A stretch of DNA of 31,413 bases from Glaciecola sp034112105. Its GTDB lineage: Bacteria > Pseudomonadota > Gammaproteobacteria > Enterobacterales > Alteromonadaceae. The stretch lies in the NCBI GenBank assembly GCA_034112105.1, contig JAWUVZ010000021.1, positions 1 through 31,413 of the forward strand. The letters run 5' to 3'. Position 1 is the stretch's first letter. The number at the start of each line of letters is the position of its first letter. Below the pieces are notes generated by a model. It saw nothing but the letters and a program-made list of their open reading frames with translations, searched no databases and had not been told where the DNA came from. A program made the translations under genes and the position numbers. This document shows positions 1-8,033 of the stretch, piece after piece.

Positions 1-432
1 GACGGTATCACTCTGATCCAGCAATATATTGAATCGCCAGAACCGTTTATTATTCGGCATGAGGTCATTGGTGGAAAGTTTCTTTATGGCGTGAAGGTTG
101 ATACATCCCAAGGATTTGAACTATGTCCTGCAGATGCGTGCTCTATTGAAGATATGTTTTGTCCTACCGTTTATATTAAAACGACGCTAAAAGCAAAATT
201 TGAAATTCTAGAGAATTACCGTCCATCATTTATTGACAGCTATGAAACATTCCTTAGAGATAATCACATTCAGATCGCAGGTATTGAAGCAATTCAGGAC
301 TCAAATGGAAATAGCTATGCCTATGATGTTAACACCAATACTAATTATAATTCAGACGCCGAAAAAATAACAGGGCAATTTGCCATGTTAGAGATGGCAA
401 AATATCTTGCTGATAAACTGCAAAATAGTTAA
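1..432 (+). CDS. ATP-grasp / RimK-like ligase, C-terminal part (5' end outside window)
   Basis: The frame is open from the first base with no credible start, so this is the last 143 codons of a longer gene. The visible part looks like the C-terminal half of an ATP-grasp domain. A beta-hairpin segment IIRHEVIGGKFLYGVKVD is followed by a final acidic/Asn motif, YDVNTNTNYN. In ATP-grasp ligases the equivalent motif carries the Asp/Glu and Asn residues that hold Mg-ATP. The family joins a carboxylate to an amine or thiol through an acyl-phosphate. RimK-type amino-acid ligation is plausible, but the substrate cannot be read from this fragment. The PLP enzyme starts 41 bp downstream on the same strand, so the two may be co-transcribed. 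An internal GTG at base 91 is not a believable start, because the homologous-looking sequence continues upstream of it. Confidence 0.7.
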   Translation, partial: DGITLIQQYIESPEPFIIRHEVIGGKFLYGVKVDTSQGFELCPADACSIEDMFCPTVYIKTTLKAKFEILENYRPSFIDSYETFLRDNHIQIAGIEAIQDSNGNSYAYDVNTNTNYNSDAEKITGQFAMLEMAKYLADKLQNS

Positions 433-473
433 AAAACGCATTGGTCTACTAACCTTATTACTGAGAAGAGCCT

Positions 474-1586
474 ATGACTCGCAAACCATCCCTAGCGTCT
501 CTAAGCATTAATGCAGGCGCTCCTAAAGCAAAGAAAGGGAATGCTTTTCGGCACGGCCCAGAGTTCGCTAGCACCTTTCACTTGTCAGGTGATGTCGATC
601 CAAAAATGTATCAATATGGACGTTTTGGCCAGCCTACTTGGACCAGTCTAGAGGCCGGCTTAGCAGAATTAGAAGGTGGCGACACGGTTATATTCCCCTC
701 AGGAATGTCAGCCGCAAGCGCAATATTGACCAGCCTTCTGAACCCAGGTGACACTGTCTTACTGCCAAGCGATGGTTATGCTCCGGTGCGTTACTATACC
801 GAACAATATTTAATCAGATTTGGTATAAAACTAAAAACAATTGCCACCCGTGATATCGATAATTTTAATTTTGAAGGCATCGCCCTCGCGTTATTAGAAA
901 CACCAAGCAATCCAATGCTCGACACTTTTGACATACACAAGGCCGCGAACAAAATACATCAACAAGGCGGTCTTTTAGCTATCGACAACACCACACTAAC
1001 ATTTCTAGGACAGCAGCCATTGGCTTTGGGGGCTGATATTTCAATGAGTGCGGATACTAAGGCTGTTAATGGTCACAGTGATGTTGTATTTGGTCATGTC
1101 TCAAGCATAGATAAGTCGATTAGTGACAAAATCCGAGACTGGCGTAAAGCTTCAGGCAATATTCCAGGGCCTATGGAAACCTGGCTTGTCCACAGAAGTC
1201 TATCTACATTGGATGTTAGATTACAGCGCATGTGTGACACTGCCCTGTTATTAGCAAATGAATTGAAAAATCATGCTAAGGTCTTATCGGTTCGTCACCC
1301 TGGGCTTGCTTCCGACCCGTCGCATGCTATCGCTAAACAACAGCAACAACTATTCGGTTTCATTATCAGCTTTGAATTGGAGAACAAGGATACTGCAGAT
1401 AAATTTCTCGCAGCGTGCCAATTAGTCTATGTAGCCACCAGTTTTGGCGGTGTGCATAGTATTGCTGAGCGCCGTGCGCGCTGGGGAACAGACCAAATAG
1501 CAGAAGGGATGATCCGATTTAGCGTAGGTTGTGAACGCCATGACGACCTAATTGATGACGTACTGAGCGCGTTGGACAGTCTTTAA
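474..1586 (+). CDS. metC: Cystathionine beta-lyase-type Cys/Met metabolism PLP enzyme
   Basis: A 370-residue cytosolic member of the Cys/Met-metabolism PLP-dependent family (fold type I). Cystathionine beta-lyase makes homocysteine, pyruvate and ammonia from cystathionine. The Y-x-R phosphate-binding motif YGR is at residues 48-50. The glycine-rich FPSGMSA loop is at 74-80. ETPSNPMLD is at 142-150 and the cofactor aspartate lies in LAIDNTT (about 168-174). The Schiff-base lysine is K196 in SADTKAVNGHSD. The length is slightly under the usual 390-400 residues. An ATG start follows a GAAGAG ribosome-binding stretch. The gene is convergent with ansA, and only 41 bp separate the two stops. Close relatives include cystathionine gamma-synthase and gamma-lyase, so the substrate call rests on overall resemblance only. 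Confidence 0.82.
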   Translation: MTRKPSLASLSINAGAPKAKKGNAFRHGPEFASTFHLSGDVDPKMYQYGRFGQPTWTSLEAGLAELEGGDTVIFPSGMSAASAILTSLLNPGDTVLLPSDGYAPVRYYTEQYLIRFGIKLKTIATRDIDNFNFEGIALALLETPSNPMLDTFDIHKAANKIHQQGGLLAIDNTTLTFLGQQPLALGADISMSADTKAVNGHSDVVFGHVSSIDKSISDKIRDWRKASGNIPGPMETWLVHRSLSTLDVRLQRMCDTALLLANELKNHAKVLSVRHPGLASDPSHAIAKQQQQLFGFIISFELENKDTADKFLAACQLVYVATSFGGVHSIAERRARWGTDQIAEGMIRFSVGCERHDDLIDDVLSALDSL

Positions 1587-1627
1587 GGGGGCCTCGTATA
1601 GTCGTAAACGCATTCCAACCTGAGATC

Positions 1628-2713
1628 TTAACGGCGAGTTAACTCTCCACGCAGGTTGCGCTTCATCAAACGCTTGCGTTCTTCTGTGCTTAACTCCGGT
1701 TTACTCAATAAGTAGTGCAATTTTGCTAACGTTGCCTCTGGTGTCATATCGCCCCCTGAAATTAATCCGGTATCTTGCAAAAAATGACCATTTGCGTAGC
1801 CGGTCATGTTAACCGTTCCTCTAAAACACTGGGTGCAGTTGACAACAATTACCCCATTTTCTTGGGCTTCAACCAACTGTCCCAACAACGCTTTATTTTG
1901 CGGAGCATTACCTACGCCATAACTTAATAAAATAAGTGCATTAACCGGTTGTTGAATAATATTTTTTACCACATCTGCGGAAATACCAGGATAAAGGCTA
2001 ACTAAACCGATAGGTTGCGGAGTTACTGGACTTACTTTTAATCTGCGGATATTGTGAGGGTTCGCAGCACTTTGGTCAGACACCAGAGTGCTAACTTCGT
2101 TTTGACCGTCCTCAAAAATACTATCAAATACGCTGACAACATCGTGATTCACCTCAATATTAATACCCGCTTCCAACAATGCAGGAAAGTTGGGGGAATC
2201 AAATGCATCAAACCCATCAGCATCTACTTTGCGCACTCTATTTCCACGATAGAGTTTGTTGTTGAAGAATAAGGTTACTTCTGGAATGGGGTAATTTGCT
2301 GCAATATACAGCGCATTTAATAAATTAGTTTGTCCGTCGGATCTCAATTCGGCTAATGGTATTTGAGATCCTGTTACAATAACTGGCTTGCCCAAATCCT
2401 CGAGCATAAAGGACAGCGCCGATGACGTATATGCCATCGTATCGGTGCCATGTAAAATGATAAAGCCATCGTAATCTGCGTAATGCTCAGCAATATCATC
2501 CGCGATTAACTGCCAATCAGACGGAGACATATCGCTTGAGTCAATCAAATGGTCATATTCATGAATAGTGAACGCCGGCATTTCACTGCGGTGAAACTCT
2601 GGCATATTAAGTAAGGTTTCGCTTAGATAGCCAGCAGCAGGAACAAACCCATTGCTAGAAGGCTTCATACCAATCGTTCCGCCTGTGTATGCTACATAAA
2701 TATGCTTACGCAT
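1628..2713 (-). CDS. ansA: Type I (cytoplasmic) L-asparaginase
   Basis: Hydrolyses L-asparagine to aspartate and ammonia. No signal peptide is seen, which fits the cytoplasmic type I enzyme (E. coli AnsA, about 338 residues). The protein is 361 residues from the chosen start. Both catalytic threonine motifs are present: YTGGTIGM with T13 near the N-terminus, and HGTDTMAYT with T90-D91. I chose the ATG at base 2713 rather than the in-frame GTG at 2722. The resulting N-terminus, MRKHIYVAYTGG, aligns with E. coli AnsA, and AAGGTGAG sits just upstream as the ribosome-binding site. The DUF349 gene stops about 10 bp upstream, so this is the last gene of a run with the zinc-ribbon, yeaC and DUF349 genes. 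In E. coli ansA also lies near yeaC and gapA. Confidence 0.93.
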   Translation of the reverse strand: MRKHIYVAYTGGTIGMKPSSNGFVPAAGYLSETLLNMPEFHRSEMPAFTIHEYDHLIDSSDMSPSDWQLIADDIAEHYADYDGFIILHGTDTMAYTSSALSFMLEDLGKPVIVTGSQIPLAELRSDGQTNLLNALYIAANYPIPEVTLFFNNKLYRGNRVRKVDADGFDAFDSPNFPALLEAGINIEVNHDVVSVFDSIFEDGQNEVSTLVSDQSAANPHNIRRLKVSPVTPQPIGLVSLYPGISADVVKNIIQQPVNALILLSYGVGNAPQNKALLGQLVEAQENGVIVVNCTQCFRGTVNMTGYANGHFLQDTGLISGGDMTPEATLAKLHYLLSKPELSTEERKRLMKRNLRGELTRR

Positions 2714-2723
2714 GGGACTCACC

Positions 2724-5519
2724 TTATACCAACATGACTTTTTTTAATCGTTTCAGTAATGCCTGATCTGTTTTTTGCAAAGGGCCGCAGCTGATCCATT
2801 CGCTTAGTAATTCATTTTTAGTCGGTACATCACTACCCTGCAATCTAGCCGCCATAAGCTGCAATTGCAGTTGCTTGCGTTGGACATCATCCGACTTATT
2901 ACTAGGTAAACCAGCGATAATCTCAGATTGAATAGTCAACTCTTTGCGTTTACCATCGCATTTTTTACCGGCTGACGACTGCATGATTTGCTTATACTTA
3001 TTAGGCAATTCATCTACATTCTGTGGCAAAGTGTCGTCAGTCCAGGCTGCTAAAGCATCAAATAATGATTGCCACTGGGCTGCATTTTTTTGTTCTTCCA
3101 ATTCAACTTGCTTGGCTTGATGTTGCTGTAAAATAACATCCAACTTCTGTTGTTCTGTTTTTGCCTGTCGACTTGGAATATCATGAAGTTTTTGACTCAG
3201 CACATCTATGTTAGCCATAAAGTCAGACAAATCTTTCATTTCCCTGGCGCCACTAAGTTGCTGGTTTAAGGTGCCCGCTAACTCGTGAAATTCAGCTTTA
3301 ACTCGCGTAAGTTCGGTCGCATCTGAATTTCTTTTTTCATTAATTTTTGTAAACACAGCATCATTCGCCTTGCGAAATGCTAACCACAACTCATCGTCGT
3401 TCTGTTTACCAGAAAAACCAATTTCTTTCCATAGTTGCTGATATTGTTTTGCCGTTTCAGCGGCACTACTAACATCATCAATAGCATCGAGTTGCTGGGC
3501 TTTTATTAACAGCATTTTTTTGCGTTGCAAATTTTCAGAATAAAATCCATCTAAGCGCAATTGAATTGGCTTTAACGCACTTTGATAACCTTTTTGCAGC
3601 TTGCGACGATCAACTTGTTCTAAGTTCCCTAAAACACGCCATTTCTTATTAATAGCGCTTAATAAACGCCCCAAGGTGGCCTCATTTTCATGCGCACTCA
3701 AGGCGCTTAATTCATCAATAATTGTTTTCGCGAATTGCGCATTCTCCGCTCGAATTTTGTCTTGTTCGCTATAGTACTCTCTGCATGGTAAAAACGCTTT
3801 TTCTATCGCTTCATCGAATCCTTTATTCAGCGCATCATCTTCATCGGTTCCTAACTTCCCTAGCTCATTCCACTGAGACCTAAACATTTTCACGATATGT
3901 ACTCTGTCAGGAATGCTCTCAACATTGCTTTGCGATGCCAATGCATTGACTTCCTCAAGCAACGCCGGCTTTCTTGAGCCAGCAATAAATGCCTGAAGCT
4001 CTTGCAACTCTATGGTTTTTTCATTCAATTCTGTGTACAGTTTTGAGAGCCCTTTGTGACTTTGCTCAGGCAAATTTTCATACATCTTCTGCGCGTATTT
4101 AAAGGTTGCTAACGCAGCTTTAAAACTACCCTGATCAATCATTCTCTGGACAGCTTTAAGCTTACCTAATGTCTTTTTTTCTTGCTGTTTAAGTTCCTCC
4201 TGAACAGCAGAAATTTTATCTCGATATTTCTTTTCAGTCTCATCCCAAGCCGCTGTAGTTGACTTAGGCAGCGCCAGAGTAACTTTCGCCAATAAATGCT
4301 TCCATTCATTTTTTAGCTGTTTTAATACAACCGCAAGTTCATCATCTGTTAACTCTTCAGAAACTGCTTGTAACTGCGCAACCAGTGCTTTCGCAACGTC
4401 GTGCGTTTCACGCGCATTAGGTAGTTGATTTAAGAAACCTTGGTACTTATCTATACTTAATGACAATGACTTAATCGTGCGCTTATGGGCCACGGTTTGC
4501 GGACGTTTAGTAGCGTCATCAATATCAATACTGATATCAGCTAGTGCATTGCTCAGTAATTTAGACTGAGCAAGTAAACTCGGGTCGTCAATTGATCCTA
4601 AAATAGCATCTATTTGCTGCTTCACTTCTTTAAAACGTTCATCTATTTCAGACAAGGCATTGGTTGTTTGTTTGAGTTCGTTGGTGCTCTGCCAGTCTTC
4701 TTTTAATATCGCTAAGCGTTTTTCAACAGCCTCGTTTACACGTAAATACTTTTCAGCCAGCAACAATGCAGTTTCCTCATCCAATACCTGAAACTGTGCT
4801 TTGTATTGTTCAAATTCTTGACAAAGTTGCTCTTTGTTTTCATATATCTGTTCGTAATCCCCATTATCTTTTAGCGCAAGAAGTTTAGAAATAACTAATG
4901 TAGCCTCTTGTTTCAGTTTTATCGGTAATGCCGCTAAGACTCTCAATGATTCGATTTTTACATCAATGGCGTTTTTCACAACATCATCGTTGGCGAATTT
5001 AAGCATCTTACTCAATTCATTAATATCGTCTGTACGAGTAACAATAACTAGTTGCTGAGCTAAGTTGGCGTGATCTTTAAAATACAGGCGATTCGTATTT
5101 TGTTTGTTTATCTTCAATAGTACAGCAAGTGCCAACACATCATCATTTTGTAAACGTTGATTACTAAACAACATTTGTTCAAGTAAAATGATATTTTTAG
5201 ACTCGACAACAAATGAATTAAAGTCAGATCTACTTAACATCGTTGAATTGGGATTATTAACCTCAACGAATACTTTTTCGTGAGCTTGTTTTTTTACTCT
5301 TGTATTCTCTGCTGTCTCCGATGCCTTTAGCCATAATGGAAACGAATTAAGCTTGTCCAATGCGGCAAGGCTGACGCTCGCCTGGCTATCGTTAAACGCA
5401 AGCTCGTGCAACGCTTGTTTGTCTGCTGACTTGTCTAATGACAAATTTGCAATTGCCGCCAAGCGCATTTCTGGGTTTGAATTGAGGTGTTTTGCTTTGA
5501 AAAATCGATCAAATATCAT
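2724..5519 (-). CDS. DUF349 repeat, coiled-coil protein of unknown function
   Basis: A very long (931 residues), charged, largely alpha-helical protein rich in Gln, Glu, Lys and Leu, with no signal peptide or membrane segment visible. At least three DUF349-type units are recognisable in the C-terminal half (about residues 540-595, 620-675 and 690-735). Each has a W-x-x-L/I-G core: QWNELGKLG, KWRVLGNLE, LWKEIGFSG. DUF349 has no established biochemical role that I can state with confidence, so I assign no function. The start is the ATG at 5519 (MIFDRFFKAKHL); an upstream in-frame TTG at 5537 lies inside yeaC and is less likely. The first 11 bases overlap the end of yeaC, which suggests translational coupling. 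ansA follows directly. Confidence 0.85.
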   Translation of the reverse strand: MIFDRFFKAKHLNSNPEMRLAAIANLSLDKSADKQALHELAFNDSQASVSLAALDKLNSFPLWLKASETAENTRVKKQAHEKVFVEVNNPNSTMLSRSDFNSFVVESKNIILLEQMLFSNQRLQNDDVLALAVLLKINKQNTNRLYFKDHANLAQQLVIVTRTDDINELSKMLKFANDDVVKNAIDVKIESLRVLAALPIKLKQEATLVISKLLALKDNGDYEQIYENKEQLCQEFEQYKAQFQVLDEETALLLAEKYLRVNEAVEKRLAILKEDWQSTNELKQTTNALSEIDERFKEVKQQIDAILGSIDDPSLLAQSKLLSNALADISIDIDDATKRPQTVAHKRTIKSLSLSIDKYQGFLNQLPNARETHDVAKALVAQLQAVSEELTDDELAVVLKQLKNEWKHLLAKVTLALPKSTTAAWDETEKKYRDKISAVQEELKQQEKKTLGKLKAVQRMIDQGSFKAALATFKYAQKMYENLPEQSHKGLSKLYTELNEKTIELQELQAFIAGSRKPALLEEVNALASQSNVESIPDRVHIVKMFRSQWNELGKLGTDEDDALNKGFDEAIEKAFLPCREYYSEQDKIRAENAQFAKTIIDELSALSAHENEATLGRLLSAINKKWRVLGNLEQVDRRKLQKGYQSALKPIQLRLDGFYSENLQRKKMLLIKAQQLDAIDDVSSAAETAKQYQQLWKEIGFSGKQNDDELWLAFRKANDAVFTKINEKRNSDATELTRVKAEFHELAGTLNQQLSGAREMKDLSDFMANIDVLSQKLHDIPSRQAKTEQQKLDVILQQHQAKQVELEEQKNAAQWQSLFDALAAWTDDTLPQNVDELPNKYKQIMQSSAGKKCDGKRKELTIQSEIIAGLPSNKSDDVQRKQLQLQLMAARLQGSDVPTKNELLSEWISCGPLQKTDQALLKRLKKVMLV

Positions 5520-5844
5520 ATTGTTTAAACCGCGCAATCGTATTTAAGTCATGAGTACTGCTTTGCTCTGCAGTTTCTGGTTTAGTATCTTTGCCTAGTG
5601 CTTTATCAAACTCTTTTTTGAGTTCTGAGCGACTTTTTTGTACTACTTCACCGTTTTTACCAATCGTCATGTGCTCTTCCGATTGTTCAACTCTCGCTTG
5701 GTACATTAATACCGCTTGCAATGAATTGCTTTTTTGCTCTTCTGATAACCGATTGCCATCAGGCCATTTACCAATTTCAACAGCAGTGCGCAAATTCTCA
5801 TATATTTGCGGTGTCATCGCCTCAACTAGTTGCTGAATATTCAC
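5509..5844 (-). CDS. yeaC: YeaC family (DUF1315) small protein
   Basis: A 111-residue soluble protein resembling E. coli YeaC, with the conserved opening MTPQIYENLRTAVEIGKWPDG and the middle block EEHMTIGKNGEVV. The family's function is unknown. The start is the GTG at 5844 (VNIQQLVEAMTP). It has AAGGAA six bases upstream and matches the family N-terminus; the open frame runs 17 codons further but into the preceding gene. That upstream gene's stop codon is only 2 bp away, and the DUF349 gene overlaps its 3' end by 11 bases, so translation of all three is probably coupled. In E. coli yeaC neighbours msrB and gapA, which also occur in this window but are separated here by other genes. Confidence 0.85.
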   Translation of the reverse strand: MNIQQLVEAMTPQIYENLRTAVEIGKWPDGNRLSEEQKSNSLQAVLMYQARVEQSEEHMTIGKNGEVVQKSRSELKKEFDKALGKDTKPETAEQSSTHDLNTIARFKQYDI

Positions 5845-5846
5845 GT

Positions 5847-6170
5847 TTATTTCCTTTTTCTCAATGCCAGCCTGACACGATTTATGGCATACCAAACAAA
5901 ACCAACGATGGTGGTAGCTATTGATAAGTTATATTGAATTTCACCGGGCTCAGATCCCCCCCAATAAATAAAGCCGAAACCGGTTATAAACATCAATATC
6001 GCGAGCATTGACTGATTTTGCAACCTTTGCATCGCTTTATAATGTACAAATTTTGCTTTTCTTTCCATATCTTCTGACGTTGCATCGCCAATATTAAATT
6101 CGCAATGGCTGCATGACTTTGCTTTGTCAGAAATAGGTTTTGAACAAGATGGGCATGCTGTAATAGCCAT
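5847..6170 (-). CDS. Zinc-ribbon membrane protein, hypothetical
   Basis: A 107-residue protein not recognised as a named family. The N-terminus is a compact zinc ribbon with two CxxC pairs (C6/C9 in CPSC and C20/C23 in CSHC). A charged linker follows, then two hydrophobic membrane segments (about 54-70 and 81-97) and a basic tail, LALRKRK. This would place the ribbon and the tail on the cytoplasmic side. The ATG start has GGAGAC upstream. It is the first gene of the run leading to yeaC, the DUF349 gene and ansA. The ribosome-binding site of yeaC is embedded in its last codons. A role as a small membrane adaptor or sensor is only a guess. Confidence 0.75.
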   Translation of the reverse strand: MAITACPSCSKPISDKAKSCSHCEFNIGDATSEDMERKAKFVHYKAMQRLQNQSMLAILMFITGFGFIYWGGSEPGEIQYNLSIATTIVGFVWYAINRVRLALRKRK

Positions 6171-6224
6171 ACGTGTCTCCGTTTACATTTGGTTCTAAGG
6201 ACTAATTTGACTTATCTAGTACGT

Positions 6225-6259
6225 AAAAAAAGGTTAATCGACCATTCGAATAACCTTTT
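6225..6259 (-). terminator. Rho-independent terminator after the alanine symporter
   Basis: A 13-bp stem (AAAAGGTTAATCG against CGAATAACCTTTT, one mismatch) with a 6-base loop ACCATT. Read on the minus strand, the second arm is followed by a run of seven T. It lies 22 bp beyond the symporter stop codon and separates the symporter from the zinc-ribbon operon. Confidence 0.88.
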
Positions 6260-6280
6260 CCCTTAATATTAAGTTAATTT

Positions 6281-7942
6281 TTATTTTTTGTATTTATCCC
6301 AGTATTCATTCATTGATTCTTTCATTTCTTTTCTCAGCATCATAATACCGATCAAATTTGGCAATGTCATAACCACAATAGCAACGGCTGACAGCGCCCA
6401 AACTAATGTTGTGTCTGAAATTGCAGCCCAGAAAAAACCGGCACAGTAAATGACTCGATATGGCATGACTGAGCGTGGGCCTAGCAAATATGTCATCGCT
6501 CTATCGCCATAATACGACCAAGCAATTGCGGTTGAAAACGCAAACAACAATAAGCCGATAGACACTATATACTTGCCAAACTCACCAAAATAGCCTCGCG
6601 TAAATGCAATGGCAGTTAGGTTGGCTGAGTGAACCAGTGATTTACCTTCTACAATTATAGTTGGTTTAACTAAAGCACCATCATCAACTTTAAGTATCCC
6701 GGTGAACCGGTCTTCGGATGATCCAACACTATAAGTCACATTTTCTGCAAATGACCGACTGTTCAGCAGTGTGAAGCCACCTGTCGTTGCGATGCCATTC
6801 AACACCTGAATTTCACCTGTAAAATTGGTTACTTCTTCACCCTCCTCGTTATTCAAATGCAAGAAAAGTTTGTTCGTATCTTCACTGTTTGACTCGTCAT
6901 ATTGACCAGCCATAAAGGTCATATCAGAGCGGTCAAATATGTTTTGATGCTTCTCTTTCCATACACCAGAAGACAAAATAACTAAGCCTGTGAGCGTACA
7001 AATAATAATAGTGTCGATGAATGGCTCTAAAATAGACACCATACCTTCCGAGACAGGTTCTTTGGTTTTGGCGGCTGCGTGTGCAATAGGAGCAGAACCC
7101 TGACCGGCTTCATTACTAAACAAACCTCTGTTAACACCGCGGTTAAAAGCATAAGCAAGCGTTGCGCCTAAAAAGCCACCTGCAGCAGCAGAGCCAGTGA
7201 ATGCATCGCTAATTACTGAGGTAAAAGCGGGACCAACATTTTCTATATTAGCGAAAATAACTGCAAAGGCACCAATAATATAGATGAGTGCCATTATCGG
7301 AACAATTCTACTCGTTACCGCAGCGATACGAGTGATACCGCCTAAAATGACAAGGCCCAGTAAAATTGATAATATCGCACCAACAACCACTGGTGAGAAA
7401 CCAAATGTTGCTTCCATACTAGTCGCAATACCATTACTTTGTGGCAAGTTACCCGTACCAAAAGAACTGATTACGGTTGCAATAGCAAAGGCAACAGCTA
7501 ACCATTTCATGTTCAGTCTGCGGTCCATATAATACATTGGGCCACCTGCCATTGTGCCATCTTCAGTTTTAACACGGTATTTATGGGAAAGTGTTACTTC
7601 TACAAATTTTGTCGTCATTCCTAAAAATGCAGTTGCCCACATCCAAAATAACGCGGCTGGGCCACCAAGGAAAATAGCGAAAGCTACGCCACTAATATTC
7701 CCCGTACCAACGGTACCTGAGAGTGCAGTCGTTAACGCCCTAAAATGCGTTGTATCGCCTGGTTCATCGGCCTTATCATATTTACCGGTAACGACTAACC
7801 AAGCGTGCTTGAAAAATCTAATTTGCGGAAATTTAAGATAAATAGTGAAGAATGCGCCTACACCTAAGAGTGCGTAAGGAAACCAAAAAGCACTGCCCAA
7901 AAATCCATCAAGCAGATTAAAAAAACCTAATAATCCTTCCAA
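6281..7942 (-). CDS. Alanine/glycine:cation symporter (AGCS family) with an extra soluble domain
   Basis: A 553-residue polytopic inner-membrane protein that would import alanine or glycine with Na+ (or H+). Family marks are FPQIRFFKHAW near residue 38, LSGTVGTGNISGVA at about 74-87, GTMAGGPMYYMD at 129-140 and the signature NRGLFSNEAGQGSAP at 271-285. The family is usually about 450 residues. The excess is a hydrophilic, beta-rich, Asn/Asp/Glu-rich insertion at about residues 329-440, between the helix ending ICTLTGLVILSSGVW and the helix starting after FGEFGKYIV. The start is a TTG at 7942 with AGAGGA about 8 bases upstream; the N-terminus MEGLLGFFNLLDGFL is what the family begins with, and no ATG fits better. 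It appears monocistronic, with its own terminator. Confidence 0.88.
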   Translation of the reverse strand: MEGLLGFFNLLDGFLGSAFWFPYALLGVGAFFTIYLKFPQIRFFKHAWLVVTGKYDKADEPGDTTHFRALTTALSGTVGTGNISGVAFAIFLGGPAALFWMWATAFLGMTTKFVEVTLSHKYRVKTEDGTMAGGPMYYMDRRLNMKWLAVAFAIATVISSFGTGNLPQSNGIATSMEATFGFSPVVVGAILSILLGLVILGGITRIAAVTSRIVPIMALIYIIGAFAVIFANIENVGPAFTSVISDAFTGSAAAGGFLGATLAYAFNRGVNRGLFSNEAGQGSAPIAHAAAKTKEPVSEGMVSILEPFIDTIIICTLTGLVILSSGVWKEKHQNIFDRSDMTFMAGQYDESNSEDTNKLFLHLNNEEGEEVTNFTGEIQVLNGIATTGGFTLLNSRSFAENVTYSVGSSEDRFTGILKVDDGALVKPTIIVEGKSLVHSANLTAIAFTRGYFGEFGKYIVSIGLLLFAFSTAIAWSYYGDRAMTYLLGPRSVMPYRVIYCAGFFWAAISDTTLVWALSAVAIVVMTLPNLIGIMMLRKEMKESMNEYWDKYKK

Positions 7943-8033
7943 AATTATATCCTCTTGTTTTTATTTTTATTTTTACGGTTAATTTTGTTTAAGCGCGAAC
8001 AACATTAGCATAATTTGTTAGCAACTTGGTAAA

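Noticed and set aside
91..432. Independent small gene starting at the GTG at 91
   Set aside because: The frame is open to the first base with plausible ATP-grasp sequence upstream, so this is the tail of a longer gene.
2714..2722. GTG start for ansA at 2722
   Set aside because: The ATG at 2713 has a better-placed ribosome-binding site and gives the family N-terminus.
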